Positions 9,544 through 18,286 are shown, counted from the first letter of the stretch. The stretch is DNA of 64,000 bases from Nocardioides silvaticus (GCF_003160695.1 NZ_QGDD01000001.1:962187-1026186); one strand, 5' to 3'. Notes: generated by a model from the sequence alone, not told the origin. Numbers and translations: made by a program.

Positions 9544-9584
9544 CGCCAGGCCGCCCGGAACCAACCGCCCCGGGCGGCCTGGCG
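9544..9584 (+). terminator. Intercistronic hairpin after binding-protein gene
   Basis: CGCCAGGCCGCCCGG pairs with its exact complement 11 bases later: a 15-bp perfect stem with no U-tract. In sugar-uptake operons such hairpins stabilise or partly terminate the message, so that binding protein exceeds permease. That role is inferred. Confidence 0.65.
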
Positions 9585-9599
9585 CCACTACCGAACGCG

Positions 9600-10619
9600 G
9601 TGCCCACGGAGACCACGGAGACGACGGAGACCAGGATGCTGACCGAGGAGCAGGCCGGCGAGGTGAAACCCGAGCCGGCGCCACCCACGACCGACCGACG
9701 GTTGCTGCGCCGCCAGCGCCGCTCGCGCTGGGACGTCAAGCTCTCGCCGTACCTCTACATCTCCCCCTTCTTCATCCTGTTCGGCCTGGTCGGCCTCTAC
9801 CCGCTGCTCTACACGGGCTGGCTCTCGCTCCACGACTGGGACCGGCTCTACTACCAGCAGGGCGAGTTCTCCGGACTGGAGAACTTCCGGTTCGTCCTCA
9901 ACGACCCGGTCTTCATCAAGTCGCTCGTCAACACCTTCAGCATCTTCCTGATGTCGTCGGTGCCGCAGGTCATCGTCGCGGTCTGCGTCGCGGCGCTCCT
10001 CGACACCCACCTGCGAGGACGGACGTTCTGGCGGATGAGCGTGCTGGTCCCGTTCGTCGTCGCCCCGGCCGCCGCCGTCCTCATCTTCGGCAGCGTGTTC
10101 GCCGACAAGTCCGGTCTCGTCAACGCCGTGATCGACGGGCTCGGGCTCGAACCGATCCGGTGGCACGTCGACCGGTGGTGGAGCCACTTCGCGATCGCGA
10201 GCATGGTCAACTGGCGCTGGACCGGCTACAACGCACTGATCTTCCTGGCCGCGATGCAGGCGGTGCCACGCGACCTCTACGAGTCGGCCTCCCTCGACGG
10301 CGCCGGGCGGATCCGGCAGTTCTGGTCGGTCACCCTGCCGATGATCAGGCCGACGATGATCTTCGTCATCGTCACCAGCACCATCGGCGGCCTGCAGATC
10401 TTCACCGAGCCGCGGCTCTTCGACGACACCCCCAACCGCGAGGGCGGCGCCGACCACCAGTTCATGACGACGACGCTCTACATCTACGTGAAGGGCATCG
10501 AGGACCAGTTCTACGGCCGCGCGTCGGCCGCGGCGTGGATCCTCTTCCTCATCATCGTCGGGATCGCGCTGCTCAACTTCGCGATCACCCGGCTCCTCAC
10601 CCGCAGGAGCGGCTCGTGA
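9600..10619 (+). CDS. Sugar ABC transporter permease 1 (MalF type)
   Basis: 339 residues with six predicted membrane helices, beginning at about LSPYLYISPFFILFGLVGLYPLL. The EAA loop that contacts the ATPase is ESASLDGAGRIRQFWSVTLP. The N-terminal ~45 residues are a charged cytoplasmic tail rich in Thr, Glu and Arg. The start is the GTG at 9600; an internal ATG at 9636 is possible. The next gene's GTG overlaps its stop. Confidence 0.92.
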   Translation: MPTETTETTETRMLTEEQAGEVKPEPAPPTTDRRLLRRQRRSRWDVKLSPYLYISPFFILFGLVGLYPLLYTGWLSLHDWDRLYYQQGEFSGLENFRFVLNDPVFIKSLVNTFSIFLMSSVPQVIVAVCVAALLDTHLRGRTFWRMSVLVPFVVAPAAAVLIFGSVFADKSGLVNAVIDGLGLEPIRWHVDRWWSHFAIASMVNWRWTGYNALIFLAAMQAVPRDLYESASLDGAGRIRQFWSVTLPMIRPTMIFVIVTSTIGGLQIFTEPRLFDDTPNREGGADHQFMTTTLYIYVKGIEDQFYGRASAAAWILFLIIVGIALLNFAITRLLTRRSGS

Positions 10620-11458
10620 GCGCCGGGTCCGCCGCCGACCGCCGCCCGGGCTGGGTCGTCTACGCGCTGCTCGCCGCGTTCGTGATCGGGTCGGCGCTCC
10701 CCCTCTACTGGTCGTTCATGATCGGCTCCCACACCAAGGGGGAAGCCGCCCAGAAGCCGCCGCCGCTCCTGCCGGGCGGGCACTTCCTCGAGAACGCGCG
10801 GCGGGTGTTCGACACCGTCGACTTCTGGCAGGCGATGCTCAACAGCCTGCTGGTCTCCGGCGGTGCGGCTGCCTCGGTCGTGTTCTTCTCGACGCTGGCC
10901 GGCTACAGCTTCGCGAAGCTGCGGTTCCGCGGCAGCAACGTGCTCATGGGGTTCGTCGTCATGACGATGGCGGTCCCCACCCAGCTCGCGATCGTCCCGC
11001 TGTTCATCCTGATGCGCGACTACGGCCTGCTCGACACCCTGCTCGCCGTCGCGCTGCCGAGCCTGGTGACGGCGTTCGGCGTGTTCTTCATGCGCCAGTA
11101 CCTCCTCGACGCGATCCCCGACGAGCTCATCGAGGCCGCCCGGGTCGACGGGGCCACCATGCTCCGCACGTTCTGGACGGTCGCCGTGCCCGCCGCGCGC
11201 CCGGCGATGGCCATCCTGTTCGTCTTCACCTTCATGACGGTGTGGACCGACTACATGTGGCCGCTGGTCGCGCTGCAGGAGACCGAGACGCTGCAGATCG
11301 CGCTCGACCGGCTGGCCCTCACCGGCCAGGGCCAGACCACCGACTACGCGCTCGTCCTGGCGGGCGCGGGGCTCTCCACGATCCCGCTACTCATCCTGTT
11401 CGTCGTCGCCGGCCGCAACCTGGTCGCCGGCATCATGCAAGGAGCTGTGAAGGGATGA
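10616..11458 (+). CDS. Sugar ABC transporter permease 2 (MalG type)
   Basis: 280 residues with six hydrophobic helices. The EAA loop reads EAARVDGATMLRTFWTVAVP, as in MalG-type inner-membrane subunits. The GTG start overlaps the previous stop by 4 bp (GTGA), and the end overlaps the GH1 ATG the same way. The three cistrons are therefore translationally coupled. Confidence 0.92.
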   Translation: MSAGSAADRRPGWVVYALLAAFVIGSALPLYWSFMIGSHTKGEAAQKPPPLLPGGHFLENARRVFDTVDFWQAMLNSLLVSGGAAASVVFFSTLAGYSFAKLRFRGSNVLMGFVVMTMAVPTQLAIVPLFILMRDYGLLDTLLAVALPSLVTAFGVFFMRQYLLDAIPDELIEAARVDGATMLRTFWTVAVPAARPAMAILFVFTFMTVWTDYMWPLVALQETETLQIALDRLALTGQGQTTDYALVLAGAGLSTIPLLILFVVAGRNLVAGIMQGAVKG

Positions 11459-12933
11459 CCTCCCGCATCGAGCACCCCACCGCAGGAACCGCCACCGACA
11501 CCGTCGACGGCCTGCGCTTCCCCGACGGATTCCTCTGGGGCACGGCCACCGCGGCCTACCAGATCGAGGGAGCGGTCGCCGAGGACGGCAGGACGCCGTC
11601 GATCTGGGACACCTTCGCCCGGGTCCCCGGCGCCGTGATCGACGGCGACAACGGCGACGTCGCGTGCGACCACTACCACCGGATGGCCGACGACGTCGCG
11701 CTGATGAAGTCGCTCAACATCGGCGCCTACCGGTTCTCCACCGCGTGGCCGCGGGTCCGACCCGACGCCGGAGCCCCCAACCAGAAGGGCATCGACTTCT
11801 ACGCGCGGCTGACCGACGCGCTGCTGGAGGCCGGCATCACGCCGTGGATCACGCTCTACCACTGGGACCTCCCCCAAGCGCTGGAGGACGTCGGCGGCTG
11901 GACCAACCGCGACACCGCCTACCGGTTCGCCGAGTACGCCCTCACCCTGTACGACGCCATCGGCGACCGCGCGCCGTACTGGACCACCATGAACGAGCCG
12001 TGGTGCTCGGCCTTCCTCGGCTACACCGGCGGCCAGCACGCCCCCGGCCGGCAGGAGGGTGTCGCCGGCCTGGTCGCGGCCCACCACCTGATGCTCGGCC
12101 ACGGCCTGGTCGTCGACGAGCTGCGCCGCCGCGGCACCTCCGCCGAGCTCGGGATCACCCTCAACCTCACCGTGCCCGACCCGTTCGACCCCACGTCCCC
12201 GGGCGACGTCGCCGCCGCCGACAAGGTCGACCACCTGTGGAACCGGGTCTTCCTCGACCCGATCCTGAAGGGCCGGTACGCCGAGGGGCTGGACGCCCTC
12301 ACCGAGGGCATGACCTGGCGCGACCGCCCGTGGCAGGACGTCGTGCAGGACGGCGACCTCGCGCTGATCAGCACCCCGCTCGACGTGCTCGGCGTGAACT
12401 ACTACCACGGCGACGGGCCCTCCACCGCCCGGCACGACGCCGACGAGCTGCTCGGCTCGCGCGCCCGGCAGCCGGAGCGGCCGGTCCTCTCGCCGTACCC
12501 CGGTGGCGACGACCTCAGCTTCCCGCGCCGCGGCTACCCGGTGACCGCGCAGGACTGGGAGATCCAGCCCGAGGGGCTGACCCGGCTGCTGGTGCGCCTG
12601 AAGGAGGAGTACGACCCGCCGCCGCTCTACATCACCGAGAACGGAGCCGCGTTCCCCGACGTGGTCGGCCCCGACGGCACGGTCGACGACCAGGACCGGC
12701 TCGACTTCGTCCGCGGCCACGTGCGGGCGACGTACGACGCCATCGAGCGCGGCGTGGACGTGCGCGGCTACTTCGTGTGGTCGTTCCTCGACAACTTCGA
12801 GTGGGCCTACGGCTACGGCCAGCGGTTCGGCATCGTCCACGTCGACTACGACACGCAGGTCCGCACGCCGAAGGCCAGCGCCCGCTGGTACGCCGGCGTC
12901 GCCGCGACCGGGATCGTCCCTGGAGACGACTAG
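11455..12933 (+). CDS. GH1 beta-glucosidase
   Basis: 492 residues, normal size for family 1 glycosidases. It hydrolyses terminal beta-linked glucose or galactose from imported oligosaccharides. The N-terminal FLWGTATAAYQIEGA motif is diagnostic. The acid/base Glu is E181 in TMNEPW and the nucleophile is E395 in ITENGAAF. There is no signal peptide, so it is cytosolic. ATG at 11455 in an ATGA overlap with the permease. Expression is probably controlled by the LacI regulator that starts 1 bp after its stop. Confidence 0.95.
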   Translation: MTSRIEHPTAGTATDTVDGLRFPDGFLWGTATAAYQIEGAVAEDGRTPSIWDTFARVPGAVIDGDNGDVACDHYHRMADDVALMKSLNIGAYRFSTAWPRVRPDAGAPNQKGIDFYARLTDALLEAGITPWITLYHWDLPQALEDVGGWTNRDTAYRFAEYALTLYDAIGDRAPYWTTMNEPWCSAFLGYTGGQHAPGRQEGVAGLVAAHHLMLGHGLVVDELRRRGTSAELGITLNLTVPDPFDPTSPGDVAAADKVDHLWNRVFLDPILKGRYAEGLDALTEGMTWRDRPWQDVVQDGDLALISTPLDVLGVNYYHGDGPSTARHDADELLGSRARQPERPVLSPYPGGDDLSFPRRGYPVTAQDWEIQPEGLTRLLVRLKEEYDPPPLYITENGAAFPDVVGPDGTVDDQDRLDFVRGHVRATYDAIERGVDVRGYFVWSFLDNFEWAYGYGQRFGIVHVDYDTQVRTPKASARWYAGVAATGIVPGDD

Positions 12934-12934
12934 C

Positions 12935-13975
12935 GTGGCCCGTGTGCAGCAGCCGAACGAGGGACCCGGGGACGCCCCCACCCTCGACGAGGTCGCGCGC
13001 CTGGCCGGGGTGTCCCGGGCAACGGCGTCGCGGGCCATCAACGGCGGCAACCGGGTGAGCGCCACGGCCCAGGCCGCCGTGCAGGCCGCGGTGGAGTCGC
13101 TGGGCTACTCCCCCAACCAGGCCGCGCGCAGCCTGGTCACCCGGCGCACCGACTCGATCGGGCTGGTCGTGCCGGAGCCGGACGAGCGGGTCTTCACCGA
13201 CCCGTTCTTCGTGCACACGCTGCGCGGCGTCAACCGGGTGCTCGCCGCCCGCGACCTGCAGCTGGTGCTGCTGCTCGCGCGGCCGGGCGACGAGGAGCGG
13301 CGGATGCTGCGCTACCTCCGCAAGCGCCACATCGACGGCGCCCTGGTCGTCTCCCACCACCGCAACGACCGGCTGGCCGACTACCTCGCCGCGCTCGCGC
13401 TGCCGTGCGCGTTCGTCGGGCGCCCGTTCACCAGCGCCGACAAGGTGGCCTACGTCGACACCGACAACGTCGCGGGCGGCCGGTTGGCGACGGAGCTGCT
13501 CATCGAACGCGGCTGCCGCGCGATCGGCACGATCACCGGGCCCGGCGACATGGCGGCCGGTGCCGACCGGCTGCAGGGCTACCGCGCCGCGATGCGCGAA
13601 GCGGGGCTGCCCGACGACGCCGTCGTCGAGGGCGACTTCACCGAGCTCGGCGGCGAGAACGCCGCCAAGGAGTTGCTGGCGCGCCACCCCGACCTCGACG
13701 GTCTGGTCGTCGCCTCGGACCTCATGGCGGCCGGCGCGCTGCGGGTGCTGTCCGGGCTGGGCCGGCGGGTGCCGGACGACGTCGCGGTGACGGGGTACGA
13801 CGACCTCGGGGTCTCCGAGCGCACGGTGCCGCCGCTCACGACGATCCGCAACCCGATCGGCGAGATGGCCGAGCACGCGACCCGGCTGCTGCTGGAGCAG
13901 ATCGAGGGCGAGCGCGAGCGGCAGGCGATCCGGGTGATCTTCCCGCCCTCGCTGGTGGTGCGCGGCTCGGCCTGA
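12935..13975 (+). CDS. LacI-family transcriptional regulator
   Basis: 346 residues. The N-terminal HTH and hinge (TLDEVARLAGVSRATASRAI, then LGYSPNQAARSLVTRRT) bind DNA; the rest is a periplasmic-binding-protein-like effector domain (GLVVPEPDERVFTDPFF, DGLVVASDLMAAGALRVL). The GTG start is 1 bp after the beta-glucosidase stop, so it belongs to the same operon. It probably represses the locus through the two TGGAAGCGCTCTCA sites, with the transported sugar as inducer. The site assignment is inferred from proximity. Confidence 0.92.
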   Translation: MARVQQPNEGPGDAPTLDEVARLAGVSRATASRAINGGNRVSATAQAAVQAAVESLGYSPNQAARSLVTRRTDSIGLVVPEPDERVFTDPFFVHTLRGVNRVLAARDLQLVLLLARPGDEERRMLRYLRKRHIDGALVVSHHRNDRLADYLAALALPCAFVGRPFTSADKVAYVDTDNVAGGRLATELLIERGCRAIGTITGPGDMAAGADRLQGYRAAMREAGLPDDAVVEGDFTELGGENAAKELLARHPDLDGLVVASDLMAAGALRVLSGLGRRVPDDVAVTGYDDLGVSERTVPPLTTIRNPIGEMAEHATRLLLEQIEGERERQAIRVIFPPSLVVRGSA

Positions 13976-13978
13976 GCC

Positions 13979-14584
13979 TCAGTCGCGGCCCGGCACCAAC
14001 CCGCGCAGCACCTCGTCGCGGCGGTGGCTGACCACCACCGCTGCGATCGCGCCGCCGATCGCCCCGAACAGGTGGCCCTGCCAGGACACGCCCGGCTGGC
14101 CGGGCAGCACGCCCCACAGGATCCCGCCGTAGATGAACAGGACGACGGCGCCGAGGGCGATCTCCCAGAACCTCCGGTTCACCACGCCGCGCACGACGAC
14201 GTAGACGAGGAAGCCGAAGACCAGCCCGGACGCGCCGATGTGGTTGGTGTTGCTTCCCGCGACCAGCCAGACGCCCACGCCGCCGACCACCCAGATCACG
14301 GCGGCCGCCGCCAGCCCGCGCAGCAGTCCGGCCGCGAGGGTGAGGAACCCGAGCACGAGCAGCGGACCGCTGTTGGCCGACAGGTGGTCCCAGCCGCCGT
14401 GCAGGAGCGGGGCAAGCAGGATGCCGAGCAGCCCTTCGTCCGACCGGGGCTGCACGCCGTACTGGTCGAGCCGGTGGTCCATCGCCGCGTCGACGATCTC
14501 GATCACCCACAGCAGGGCGGTGAACACGCCGATCGTCGCCGCGGCCTGCACCCAGACCGGAATCTCCCGACCTCTGATCTCCAC
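13979..14584 (-). CDS. Rhomboid-family intramembrane serine protease
   Basis: 201 residues with about six hydrophobic helices. The catalytic dyad is visible: S119 in GASG (after NHIG) and H171 in WQGHLFGAIGG. The oxyanion-region HLSAN is at 68-71. It cleaves transmembrane helices within the bilayer; the substrate is unknown. Convergent with the LacI gene (3 bp between stops). Confidence 0.88.
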   Translation of the reverse strand: MEIRGREIPVWVQAAATIGVFTALLWVIEIVDAAMDHRLDQYGVQPRSDEGLLGILLAPLLHGGWDHLSANSGPLLVLGFLTLAAGLLRGLAAAAVIWVVGGVGVWLVAGSNTNHIGASGLVFGFLVYVVVRGVVNRRFWEIALGAVVLFIYGGILWGVLPGQPGVSWQGHLFGAIGGAIAAVVVSHRRDEVLRGLVPGRD

Positions 14585-14611
14585 GCGGTCAGTGTGCCCG
14601 CTCGGCGCGGA

Positions 14612-15106
14612 TCAGGACCAGCGGATGACCCAGTACTGCACGCCGTACGGCGCGTCGTCGTAGTCGACCTCCGCCGTCGTCCCGGGCGTGAGCAGCTCCG
14701 CGAGAGCGGGCATCGCGCCGACGTCGGCCCACAGCTCGGCGGCGAGGTCGACGTCGATGCCGGCCAGTCCGGCCGGGAGCGGCTGGACCAGCGCGCGGCG
14801 CAGGTCGTCGTCGAACGCCTCGGCGCGCTCGTCGAGGTGGCCGGGCGCTTTGACCGTCCGCTTCGCCGATCCGTTGGCGACGACCAGCGCGCCGGTCGGG
14901 TCGGCCTCACTCTCCTCGGCACCGGCCGCGCCGAGCAGGTGGCGCGCCACCCGCTCGCCGAGGGGGGACGATGCCAGCACCCGCACCCGCGGACCGAGCT
15001 CGGCGACGGCGTGGTGGCAGGCGGCGCGGAGGTCGGCGACCGGGTCCTCGATCGAGGCGTACGACGGCAGCAGCGCCGGCACTCCCGGCACCAGCACGAT
15101 CCTCAT
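14612..15106 (-). CDS. LigB-superfamily-like protein of unknown function
   Basis: 164 residues. The pattern near the N-terminus (PGVPALLP, VADLRAACHHAV) resembles the actinobacterial 'class III extradiol dioxygenase subunit B-like' proteins. I do not see a complete set of metal ligands, and no enzymatic role can be assigned. Its ATG overlaps the folP2 stop by 4 bp, so it is the third gene of the gpgS-folP2 operon and may act in the same pathway. Confidence 0.55.
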   Translation of the reverse strand: MRIVLVPGVPALLPSYASIEDPVADLRAACHHAVAELGPRVRVLASSPLGERVARHLLGAAGAEESEADPTGALVVANGSAKRTVKAPGHLDERAEAFDDDLRRALVQPLPAGLAGIDVDLAAELWADVGAMPALAELLTPGTTAEVDYDDAPYGVQYWVIRWS

Positions 15107-15963
15107 TGCAGCCCCCGGATGGCGCGCTGCGGCGGCCGGCGACCCGCGATCGTCGCCACCATGTCGACCACCTGCCGGGTCTCGACGACCTCGTGGACGC
15201 GGTAGATCCGCGCCCCCGCCCAGGCACAGATCGCGGTCGTCGCCAAGGTGCCGGTGAGCCGCTCGCCCACCGGGAGGCCGAGGGCCTCGCCGACGAAGTC
15301 CTTGTTGGAGAGCGAGACCAGCACCGGCCAGCCGGTGTCGACCATCTCCCCCAGCCGCCGGGTGAGCTCGAGGGAGTGGAAGGTGTGCTTGCCGAAGTCG
15401 TGGGCCGGGTCGATCACGATCGACTCCCGCGCGACACCGGCCGCGAGCGCGCGCTCGGCGTAGGCCACGGTGTCGGCGATCGCGGCGGCGACCACGTCGT
15501 CGTACTCGATGCGGAAGGGGCGGGTCCGCGGCGTCACCCCGCCGGTGTGGGTGCAGACGATCGCGGCGCCGTGCGCGGCAGCGACGTCGACCAGGTCGGG
15601 ATCGGCGCCACCCCAGGCGTCGTTGAGCAGGTCCGCGCCGGCCGCGCAGACCGCGTCGCCGACCTCGGCCCGCCAGGTGTCGACGGAGATCGCGAGGTCG
15701 GGGTAGGCCTCCCGCACCCGCGCTACGAAGTCGACGACCCGTGCCTTCTCCTCGGCGGGGCCGATCTCCTCGCCGGGCGCGGCCTTGATGCCGCCGATGT
15801 CGACGATCTCCGCCCCCTGCTCGACGACCGCGGCGACCCGCTCGAACGCGGCGTCCTCGGCCCAGGTGGCGCCCTTGTCGTAGAACGAGTCGGGCGTGCG
15901 GTTGACGATCGCCATCATCAGCGTGGCGTCGTCGGCGAACGTGTGGCGGCCGAGCTCGAGCAT
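15103..15963 (-). CDS. folP2: Dihydropteroate synthase homologue, FolP2 type
   Basis: 286 residues with the DHPS TIM-barrel. IVNRTPDSFYDKG (about 19-31) is the pterin/phosphate loop. The second loop reads DIGGIKAAPG where true DHPS has a GGESTRPG-type sequence with the Ser/Thr-Arg that contacts pABA. This substitution, and the position next to gpgS, match mycobacterial FolP2 (Rv1207), reported to lack normal DHPS activity. The start ATG overlaps the gpgS stop by 1 base. It should not be taken as the cell's folate enzyme. Confidence 0.85.
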   Translation of the reverse strand: MLELGRHTFADDATLMMAIVNRTPDSFYDKGATWAEDAAFERVAAVVEQGAEIVDIGGIKAAPGEEIGPAEEKARVVDFVARVREAYPDLAISVDTWRAEVGDAVCAAGADLLNDAWGGADPDLVDVAAAHGAAIVCTHTGGVTPRTRPFRIEYDDVVAAAIADTVAYAERALAAGVARESIVIDPAHDFGKHTFHSLELTRRLGEMVDTGWPVLVSLSNKDFVGEALGLPVGERLTGTLATTAICAWAGARIYRVHEVVETRQVVDMVATIAGRRPPQRAIRGLQ

Positions 15964-16895
15964 CAGAGGTAGGTCTCCGCGGGCGGTCGCTCCACGATCT
16001 CCACGACCCGGTCGAGGGGGACCGGTCCCTGGAGGAACTGCCGCAGGATCGTCGACCCGTCGCGAACTTCGCGACGGGTCGGCGGGTTCTCGGCGTGAGT
16101 TTGCGACGGGTCGGCGGGGGTGGCGCGGTGGAGGGTGGCGGCGAGAATCTGCACCGCCATCGCGCCGAGGTCGAGGAGCGGCTGGTGGCCGTGGGCCCGC
16201 TTGCCGAGGTCGACCTGGGCGATCGCGGCCGGGCCGAGCGCGGTGACGGTGTCGACGAGGGAGGCCAGCTCGACGGCGTACCCGGTCGGCACCCGCAGCG
16301 ACGCGAAGTGCTGTCGTCGCACCGCCCACTCGCCGGCCAGCGGCTGCACGACGTCCTGCAGGGCGGGGTGGAGCAGCGAGATGAGGGGACGGGCGACCAG
16401 CTCGGTCACCCGGCCGCCGTCGAGCGGTCCGTCCTCGCCCGGCCGCTCGTAGAAGCCCTTGACCAGCTGCACGTCCGGCCAGGTCAGCAGCGGGCCGAGC
16501 AGGCCGGGGACGAAGTGGGTGTCCCAGTCGGTGAGGTCGGCGTCCATGAACACGATGACGTCGCCGCGGGTCACGAACAGCGACTTCCACATCGCCTCGC
16601 CCTTGCCCGGGTGGGTGCCGAGGTCCGGGCGGATCTCCGCGGAGCGGTGCACGATCGCGCCGGCACCGGCCGCGGCGTCGTACGTCGCGTCGGTGGAGTC
16701 GCTGTCGATGACGACGATCTCGTCGACCAGCTCGACGGTGTCGACGAGGCGCTCACGCACCCGCGCCACCACGTCACCGACGGTGCCGGCCTCGTTGCGG
16801 GCGGGGACGACGAGGCTGACCCCGGTGTCGCCCTTGGCCTGCCGCAGCTCCTCGAGGGTCCAGTCGTCCCAGTGCGCGGTCCGCGTGCCGCTCAC
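15963..16895 (-). CDS. gpgS: Glucosyl-3-phosphoglycerate synthase
   Basis: 310 residues, GT81. It transfers glucose from an NDP-glucose to 3-phosphoglycerate, a first step towards glucosylglycerate or methylglucose polysaccharides. VVPARNEAGTVGDVV is at about 29-43, the UDP/metal-binding DAD is at 118-120 (FMDADLTDWD) and GKGEAMWKS at 97-105. GTG start at 16895. Residues about 259-281 (around QTHAENPPTRREVRDG) are encoded by a palindromic/direct-repeat element and look like an in-frame insertion near the C-terminus. It is first in a three-gene coupled operon. Confidence 0.93.
   Translation of the reverse strand: MSGTRTAHWDDWTLEELRQAKGDTGVSLVVPARNEAGTVGDVVARVRERLVDTVELVDEIVVIDSDSTDATYDAAAGAGAIVHRSAEIRPDLGTHPGKGEAMWKSLFVTRGDVIVFMDADLTDWDTHFVPGLLGPLLTWPDVQLVKGFYERPGEDGPLDGGRVTELVARPLISLLHPALQDVVQPLAGEWAVRRQHFASLRVPTGYAVELASLVDTVTALGPAAIAQVDLGKRAHGHQPLLDLGAMAVQILAATLHRATPADPSQTHAENPPTRREVRDGSTILRQFLQGPVPLDRVVEIVERPPAETYL
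16054..16118. repeat. Palindromic repeat inside gpgS
   Basis: GACCCGTCGCGAA (16054-16066) is followed after one base by its exact complement (16068-16080). The 16-mer GCGACGGGTCGGCGGG occurs twice as a direct repeat (16071-16086 and 16103-16118). The sequence is unlike the flanking gpgS codons and stays in frame, much like the in-gene palindromic elements of other bacteria. Confidence 0.65.
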
Positions 16896-17096
16896 GGGCG
16901 TCCCGAGCGTTCGGCAGCCATGTCTTCGACATTACCGACCGGCTCCGACCCGGGCCGACCGGCCCCGTCCCGCCCTCGAGCGGCGGGAATGTATCGGATC
17001 CGGGGACGCAGGCGGGAACAGCGGGCAGACTGTGTGCCCTGACTCGGGAAGAAGTCGGCAGTTCTCTCACTGGGGGGAGAAAGTTCCGGTTTCCTG

Positions 17097-17285
17097 ATGC
17101 GTGCTCTCCGCAGATGGATGAGGAAGGCCCGGTGCCGGGCCAAGTACGGCAAGGCCTGCCCGCACGGAGGTCACTACGGCGGCAAACGGCGCAACCGGAT
17201 GTCGGCGATCCAGACCCACGCGCAGACCCGCCCGATCAGGGACGACGATGAGCACCAGCACGCAGGCTCTCACAAGGTCAGGTAG
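17097..17285 (+). CDS. Possible small basic protein, unrecognised
   Basis: 62 codons starting MRALRRWMRKARCRAKYGKA, very basic at the N-terminus, with two Cys and several His. About 87% of third positions are G or C, as in real genes of this genome. It occupies the otherwise empty 16896-17269 stretch between two minus-strand genes and is read from the opposite strand. A purine-rich GGGGGGAG lies 17 bases before the ATG, too far for an ideal RBS; an internal ATG (MRKARC) is an alternative. Its end overlaps the amidase gene by 16 bp. Unknown function; it may not be expressed. Confidence 0.4.
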   Translation: MRALRRWMRKARCRAKYGKACPHGGHYGGKRRNRMSAIQTHAQTRPIRDDDEHQHAGSHKVR

Positions 17286-18115
17286 TGCTCCACTGCGTCC
17301 GCGAGGGCGGCCGCGTACCCCCGCCGTCCCGAGCCGCTCGTCATGAGGGCTGCGTCCCCGGCGTCGCGCATGTTGCCGAGCTCGACCAGCACGGTCGGGA
17401 CGTCGGCCAGGTTCAGGGTGCCGAGGTCGCTGCGGACGTCGATGCCCGCGCTGCCGGCGTACGTCGACGGCGGGAGCCCCTCCTCGACGAGCGCGTCCCT
17501 GATGGCCTCGGCCAGCCGCAACGACGGAGCTGCGATGTCGGAGGTCCAGGGCTCCCGATCGGTGGGGGCGATGACGTGGAACCCGTGAGCGCCCGGCGTC
17601 CGCGAGCCGTCGGCGTGGATGCTGATCTTCAGGTCGGCGGTCGGGCCCGGCTCGCCGGGGTTGCCCGCGCGACCGCGCTGGTCGACGCACGGCCCCCACT
17701 CCCCCGCCGCGTTCGACGACCGGGTGAGCACGACGCGAGCGCCGAGCCGGCGCAACAGCCGTCCGGTGAGCCGGGCGACCTCCCAGTTGAGCGTCGCCTC
17801 GGGGTAGCCGGCGTCGGTCGACGTGCCCGTGGTGTTGCAGGGCTTGGTGAAGCCTCCGGCGTCGACCAGGCGGCCGATCTCCGAGGGGAACCGGCCGTTG
17901 CCGAGCTGGTGGCCGGGGTCGAGCACGACGACCCGGCCGGCGAGCGGCAGCACGGGCACGAGGGTCTCGGCGGTCACTGTCGTCCGCGGCACCTCCGCGC
18001 GGGGGGTCGAAGGGGTCCGGGTGGCCGGCGAGGACCGCTCGCCGACCGGGGTCTCGGAGACGCCCGAGCAGCCGCCGAGCAGCAGCACGACAGCGGCGAG
18101 CGAAGCGCGGATCAT
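17270..18115 (-). CDS. N-acetylmuramoyl-L-alanine amidase lipoprotein (Ami1-like)
   Basis: 281 residues. Signal peptide with lipobox LLGGC (C16), then a Ser/Thr/Pro linker and an Amidase_3 domain. The Zn ligands fit H69 (DPGHQ), E106 (GYPEATLN) and H167 (SIHADG), with catalytic E245 in VLVELGN. The insert with GGFTKPCNTTGTST and a paired Cys in GPCVDQR resembles mycobacterial Rv3717 (Ami1). It cleaves the lactyl-alanine amide of peptidoglycan outside the membrane. Confidence 0.9.
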   Translation of the reverse strand: MIRASLAAVVLLLGGCSGVSETPVGERSSPATRTPSTPRAEVPRTTVTAETLVPVLPLAGRVVVLDPGHQLGNGRFPSEIGRLVDAGGFTKPCNTTGTSTDAGYPEATLNWEVARLTGRLLRRLGARVVLTRSSNAAGEWGPCVDQRGRAGNPGEPGPTADLKISIHADGSRTPGAHGFHVIAPTDREPWTSDIAAPSLRLAEAIRDALVEEGLPPSTYAGSAGIDVRSDLGTLNLADVPTVLVELGNMRDAGDAALMTSGSGRRGYAAALADAVEHYLTL

Positions 18116-18241
18116 AGGGGCTCGAGCCTAGGCTGTCCGGCGTTTCCGGCGATTGTTGACATGGAATCCATCGGCTCGCGGGCGTGGTCTAGACATCACC
18201 GTGAGCGGTGTAACCGATCACTTATCAGGTCGTTGGTCCTG

Positions 18242-18286
18242 CGTGCCGACGAAGGGGACTTCGGCACGTGCAGCACCCCCTTTGTC
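18242..18286 (+). promoter_or_regulatory. Leader with two competing hairpins
   Basis: CGTGCCGA (18242-18249) pairs with TCGGCACG (18261-18268). Alternatively GACGAAGGGG (18248-18257) pairs imperfectly with CCCCTTTGTC (18277-18286). The two are mutually exclusive and lie about 27 bp before the phosphoglycosyltransferase GTG. They could form an attenuator or anti-terminator; no ligand or protein is known. A TTGACA box lies at about 18155-18160. Confidence 0.35.

Noticed and set aside
15103..15963. FolP considered as the folate-pathway dihydropteroate synthase
   Set aside because: The second substrate loop is altered, and the gene sits in the gpgS operon with no other folate genes.
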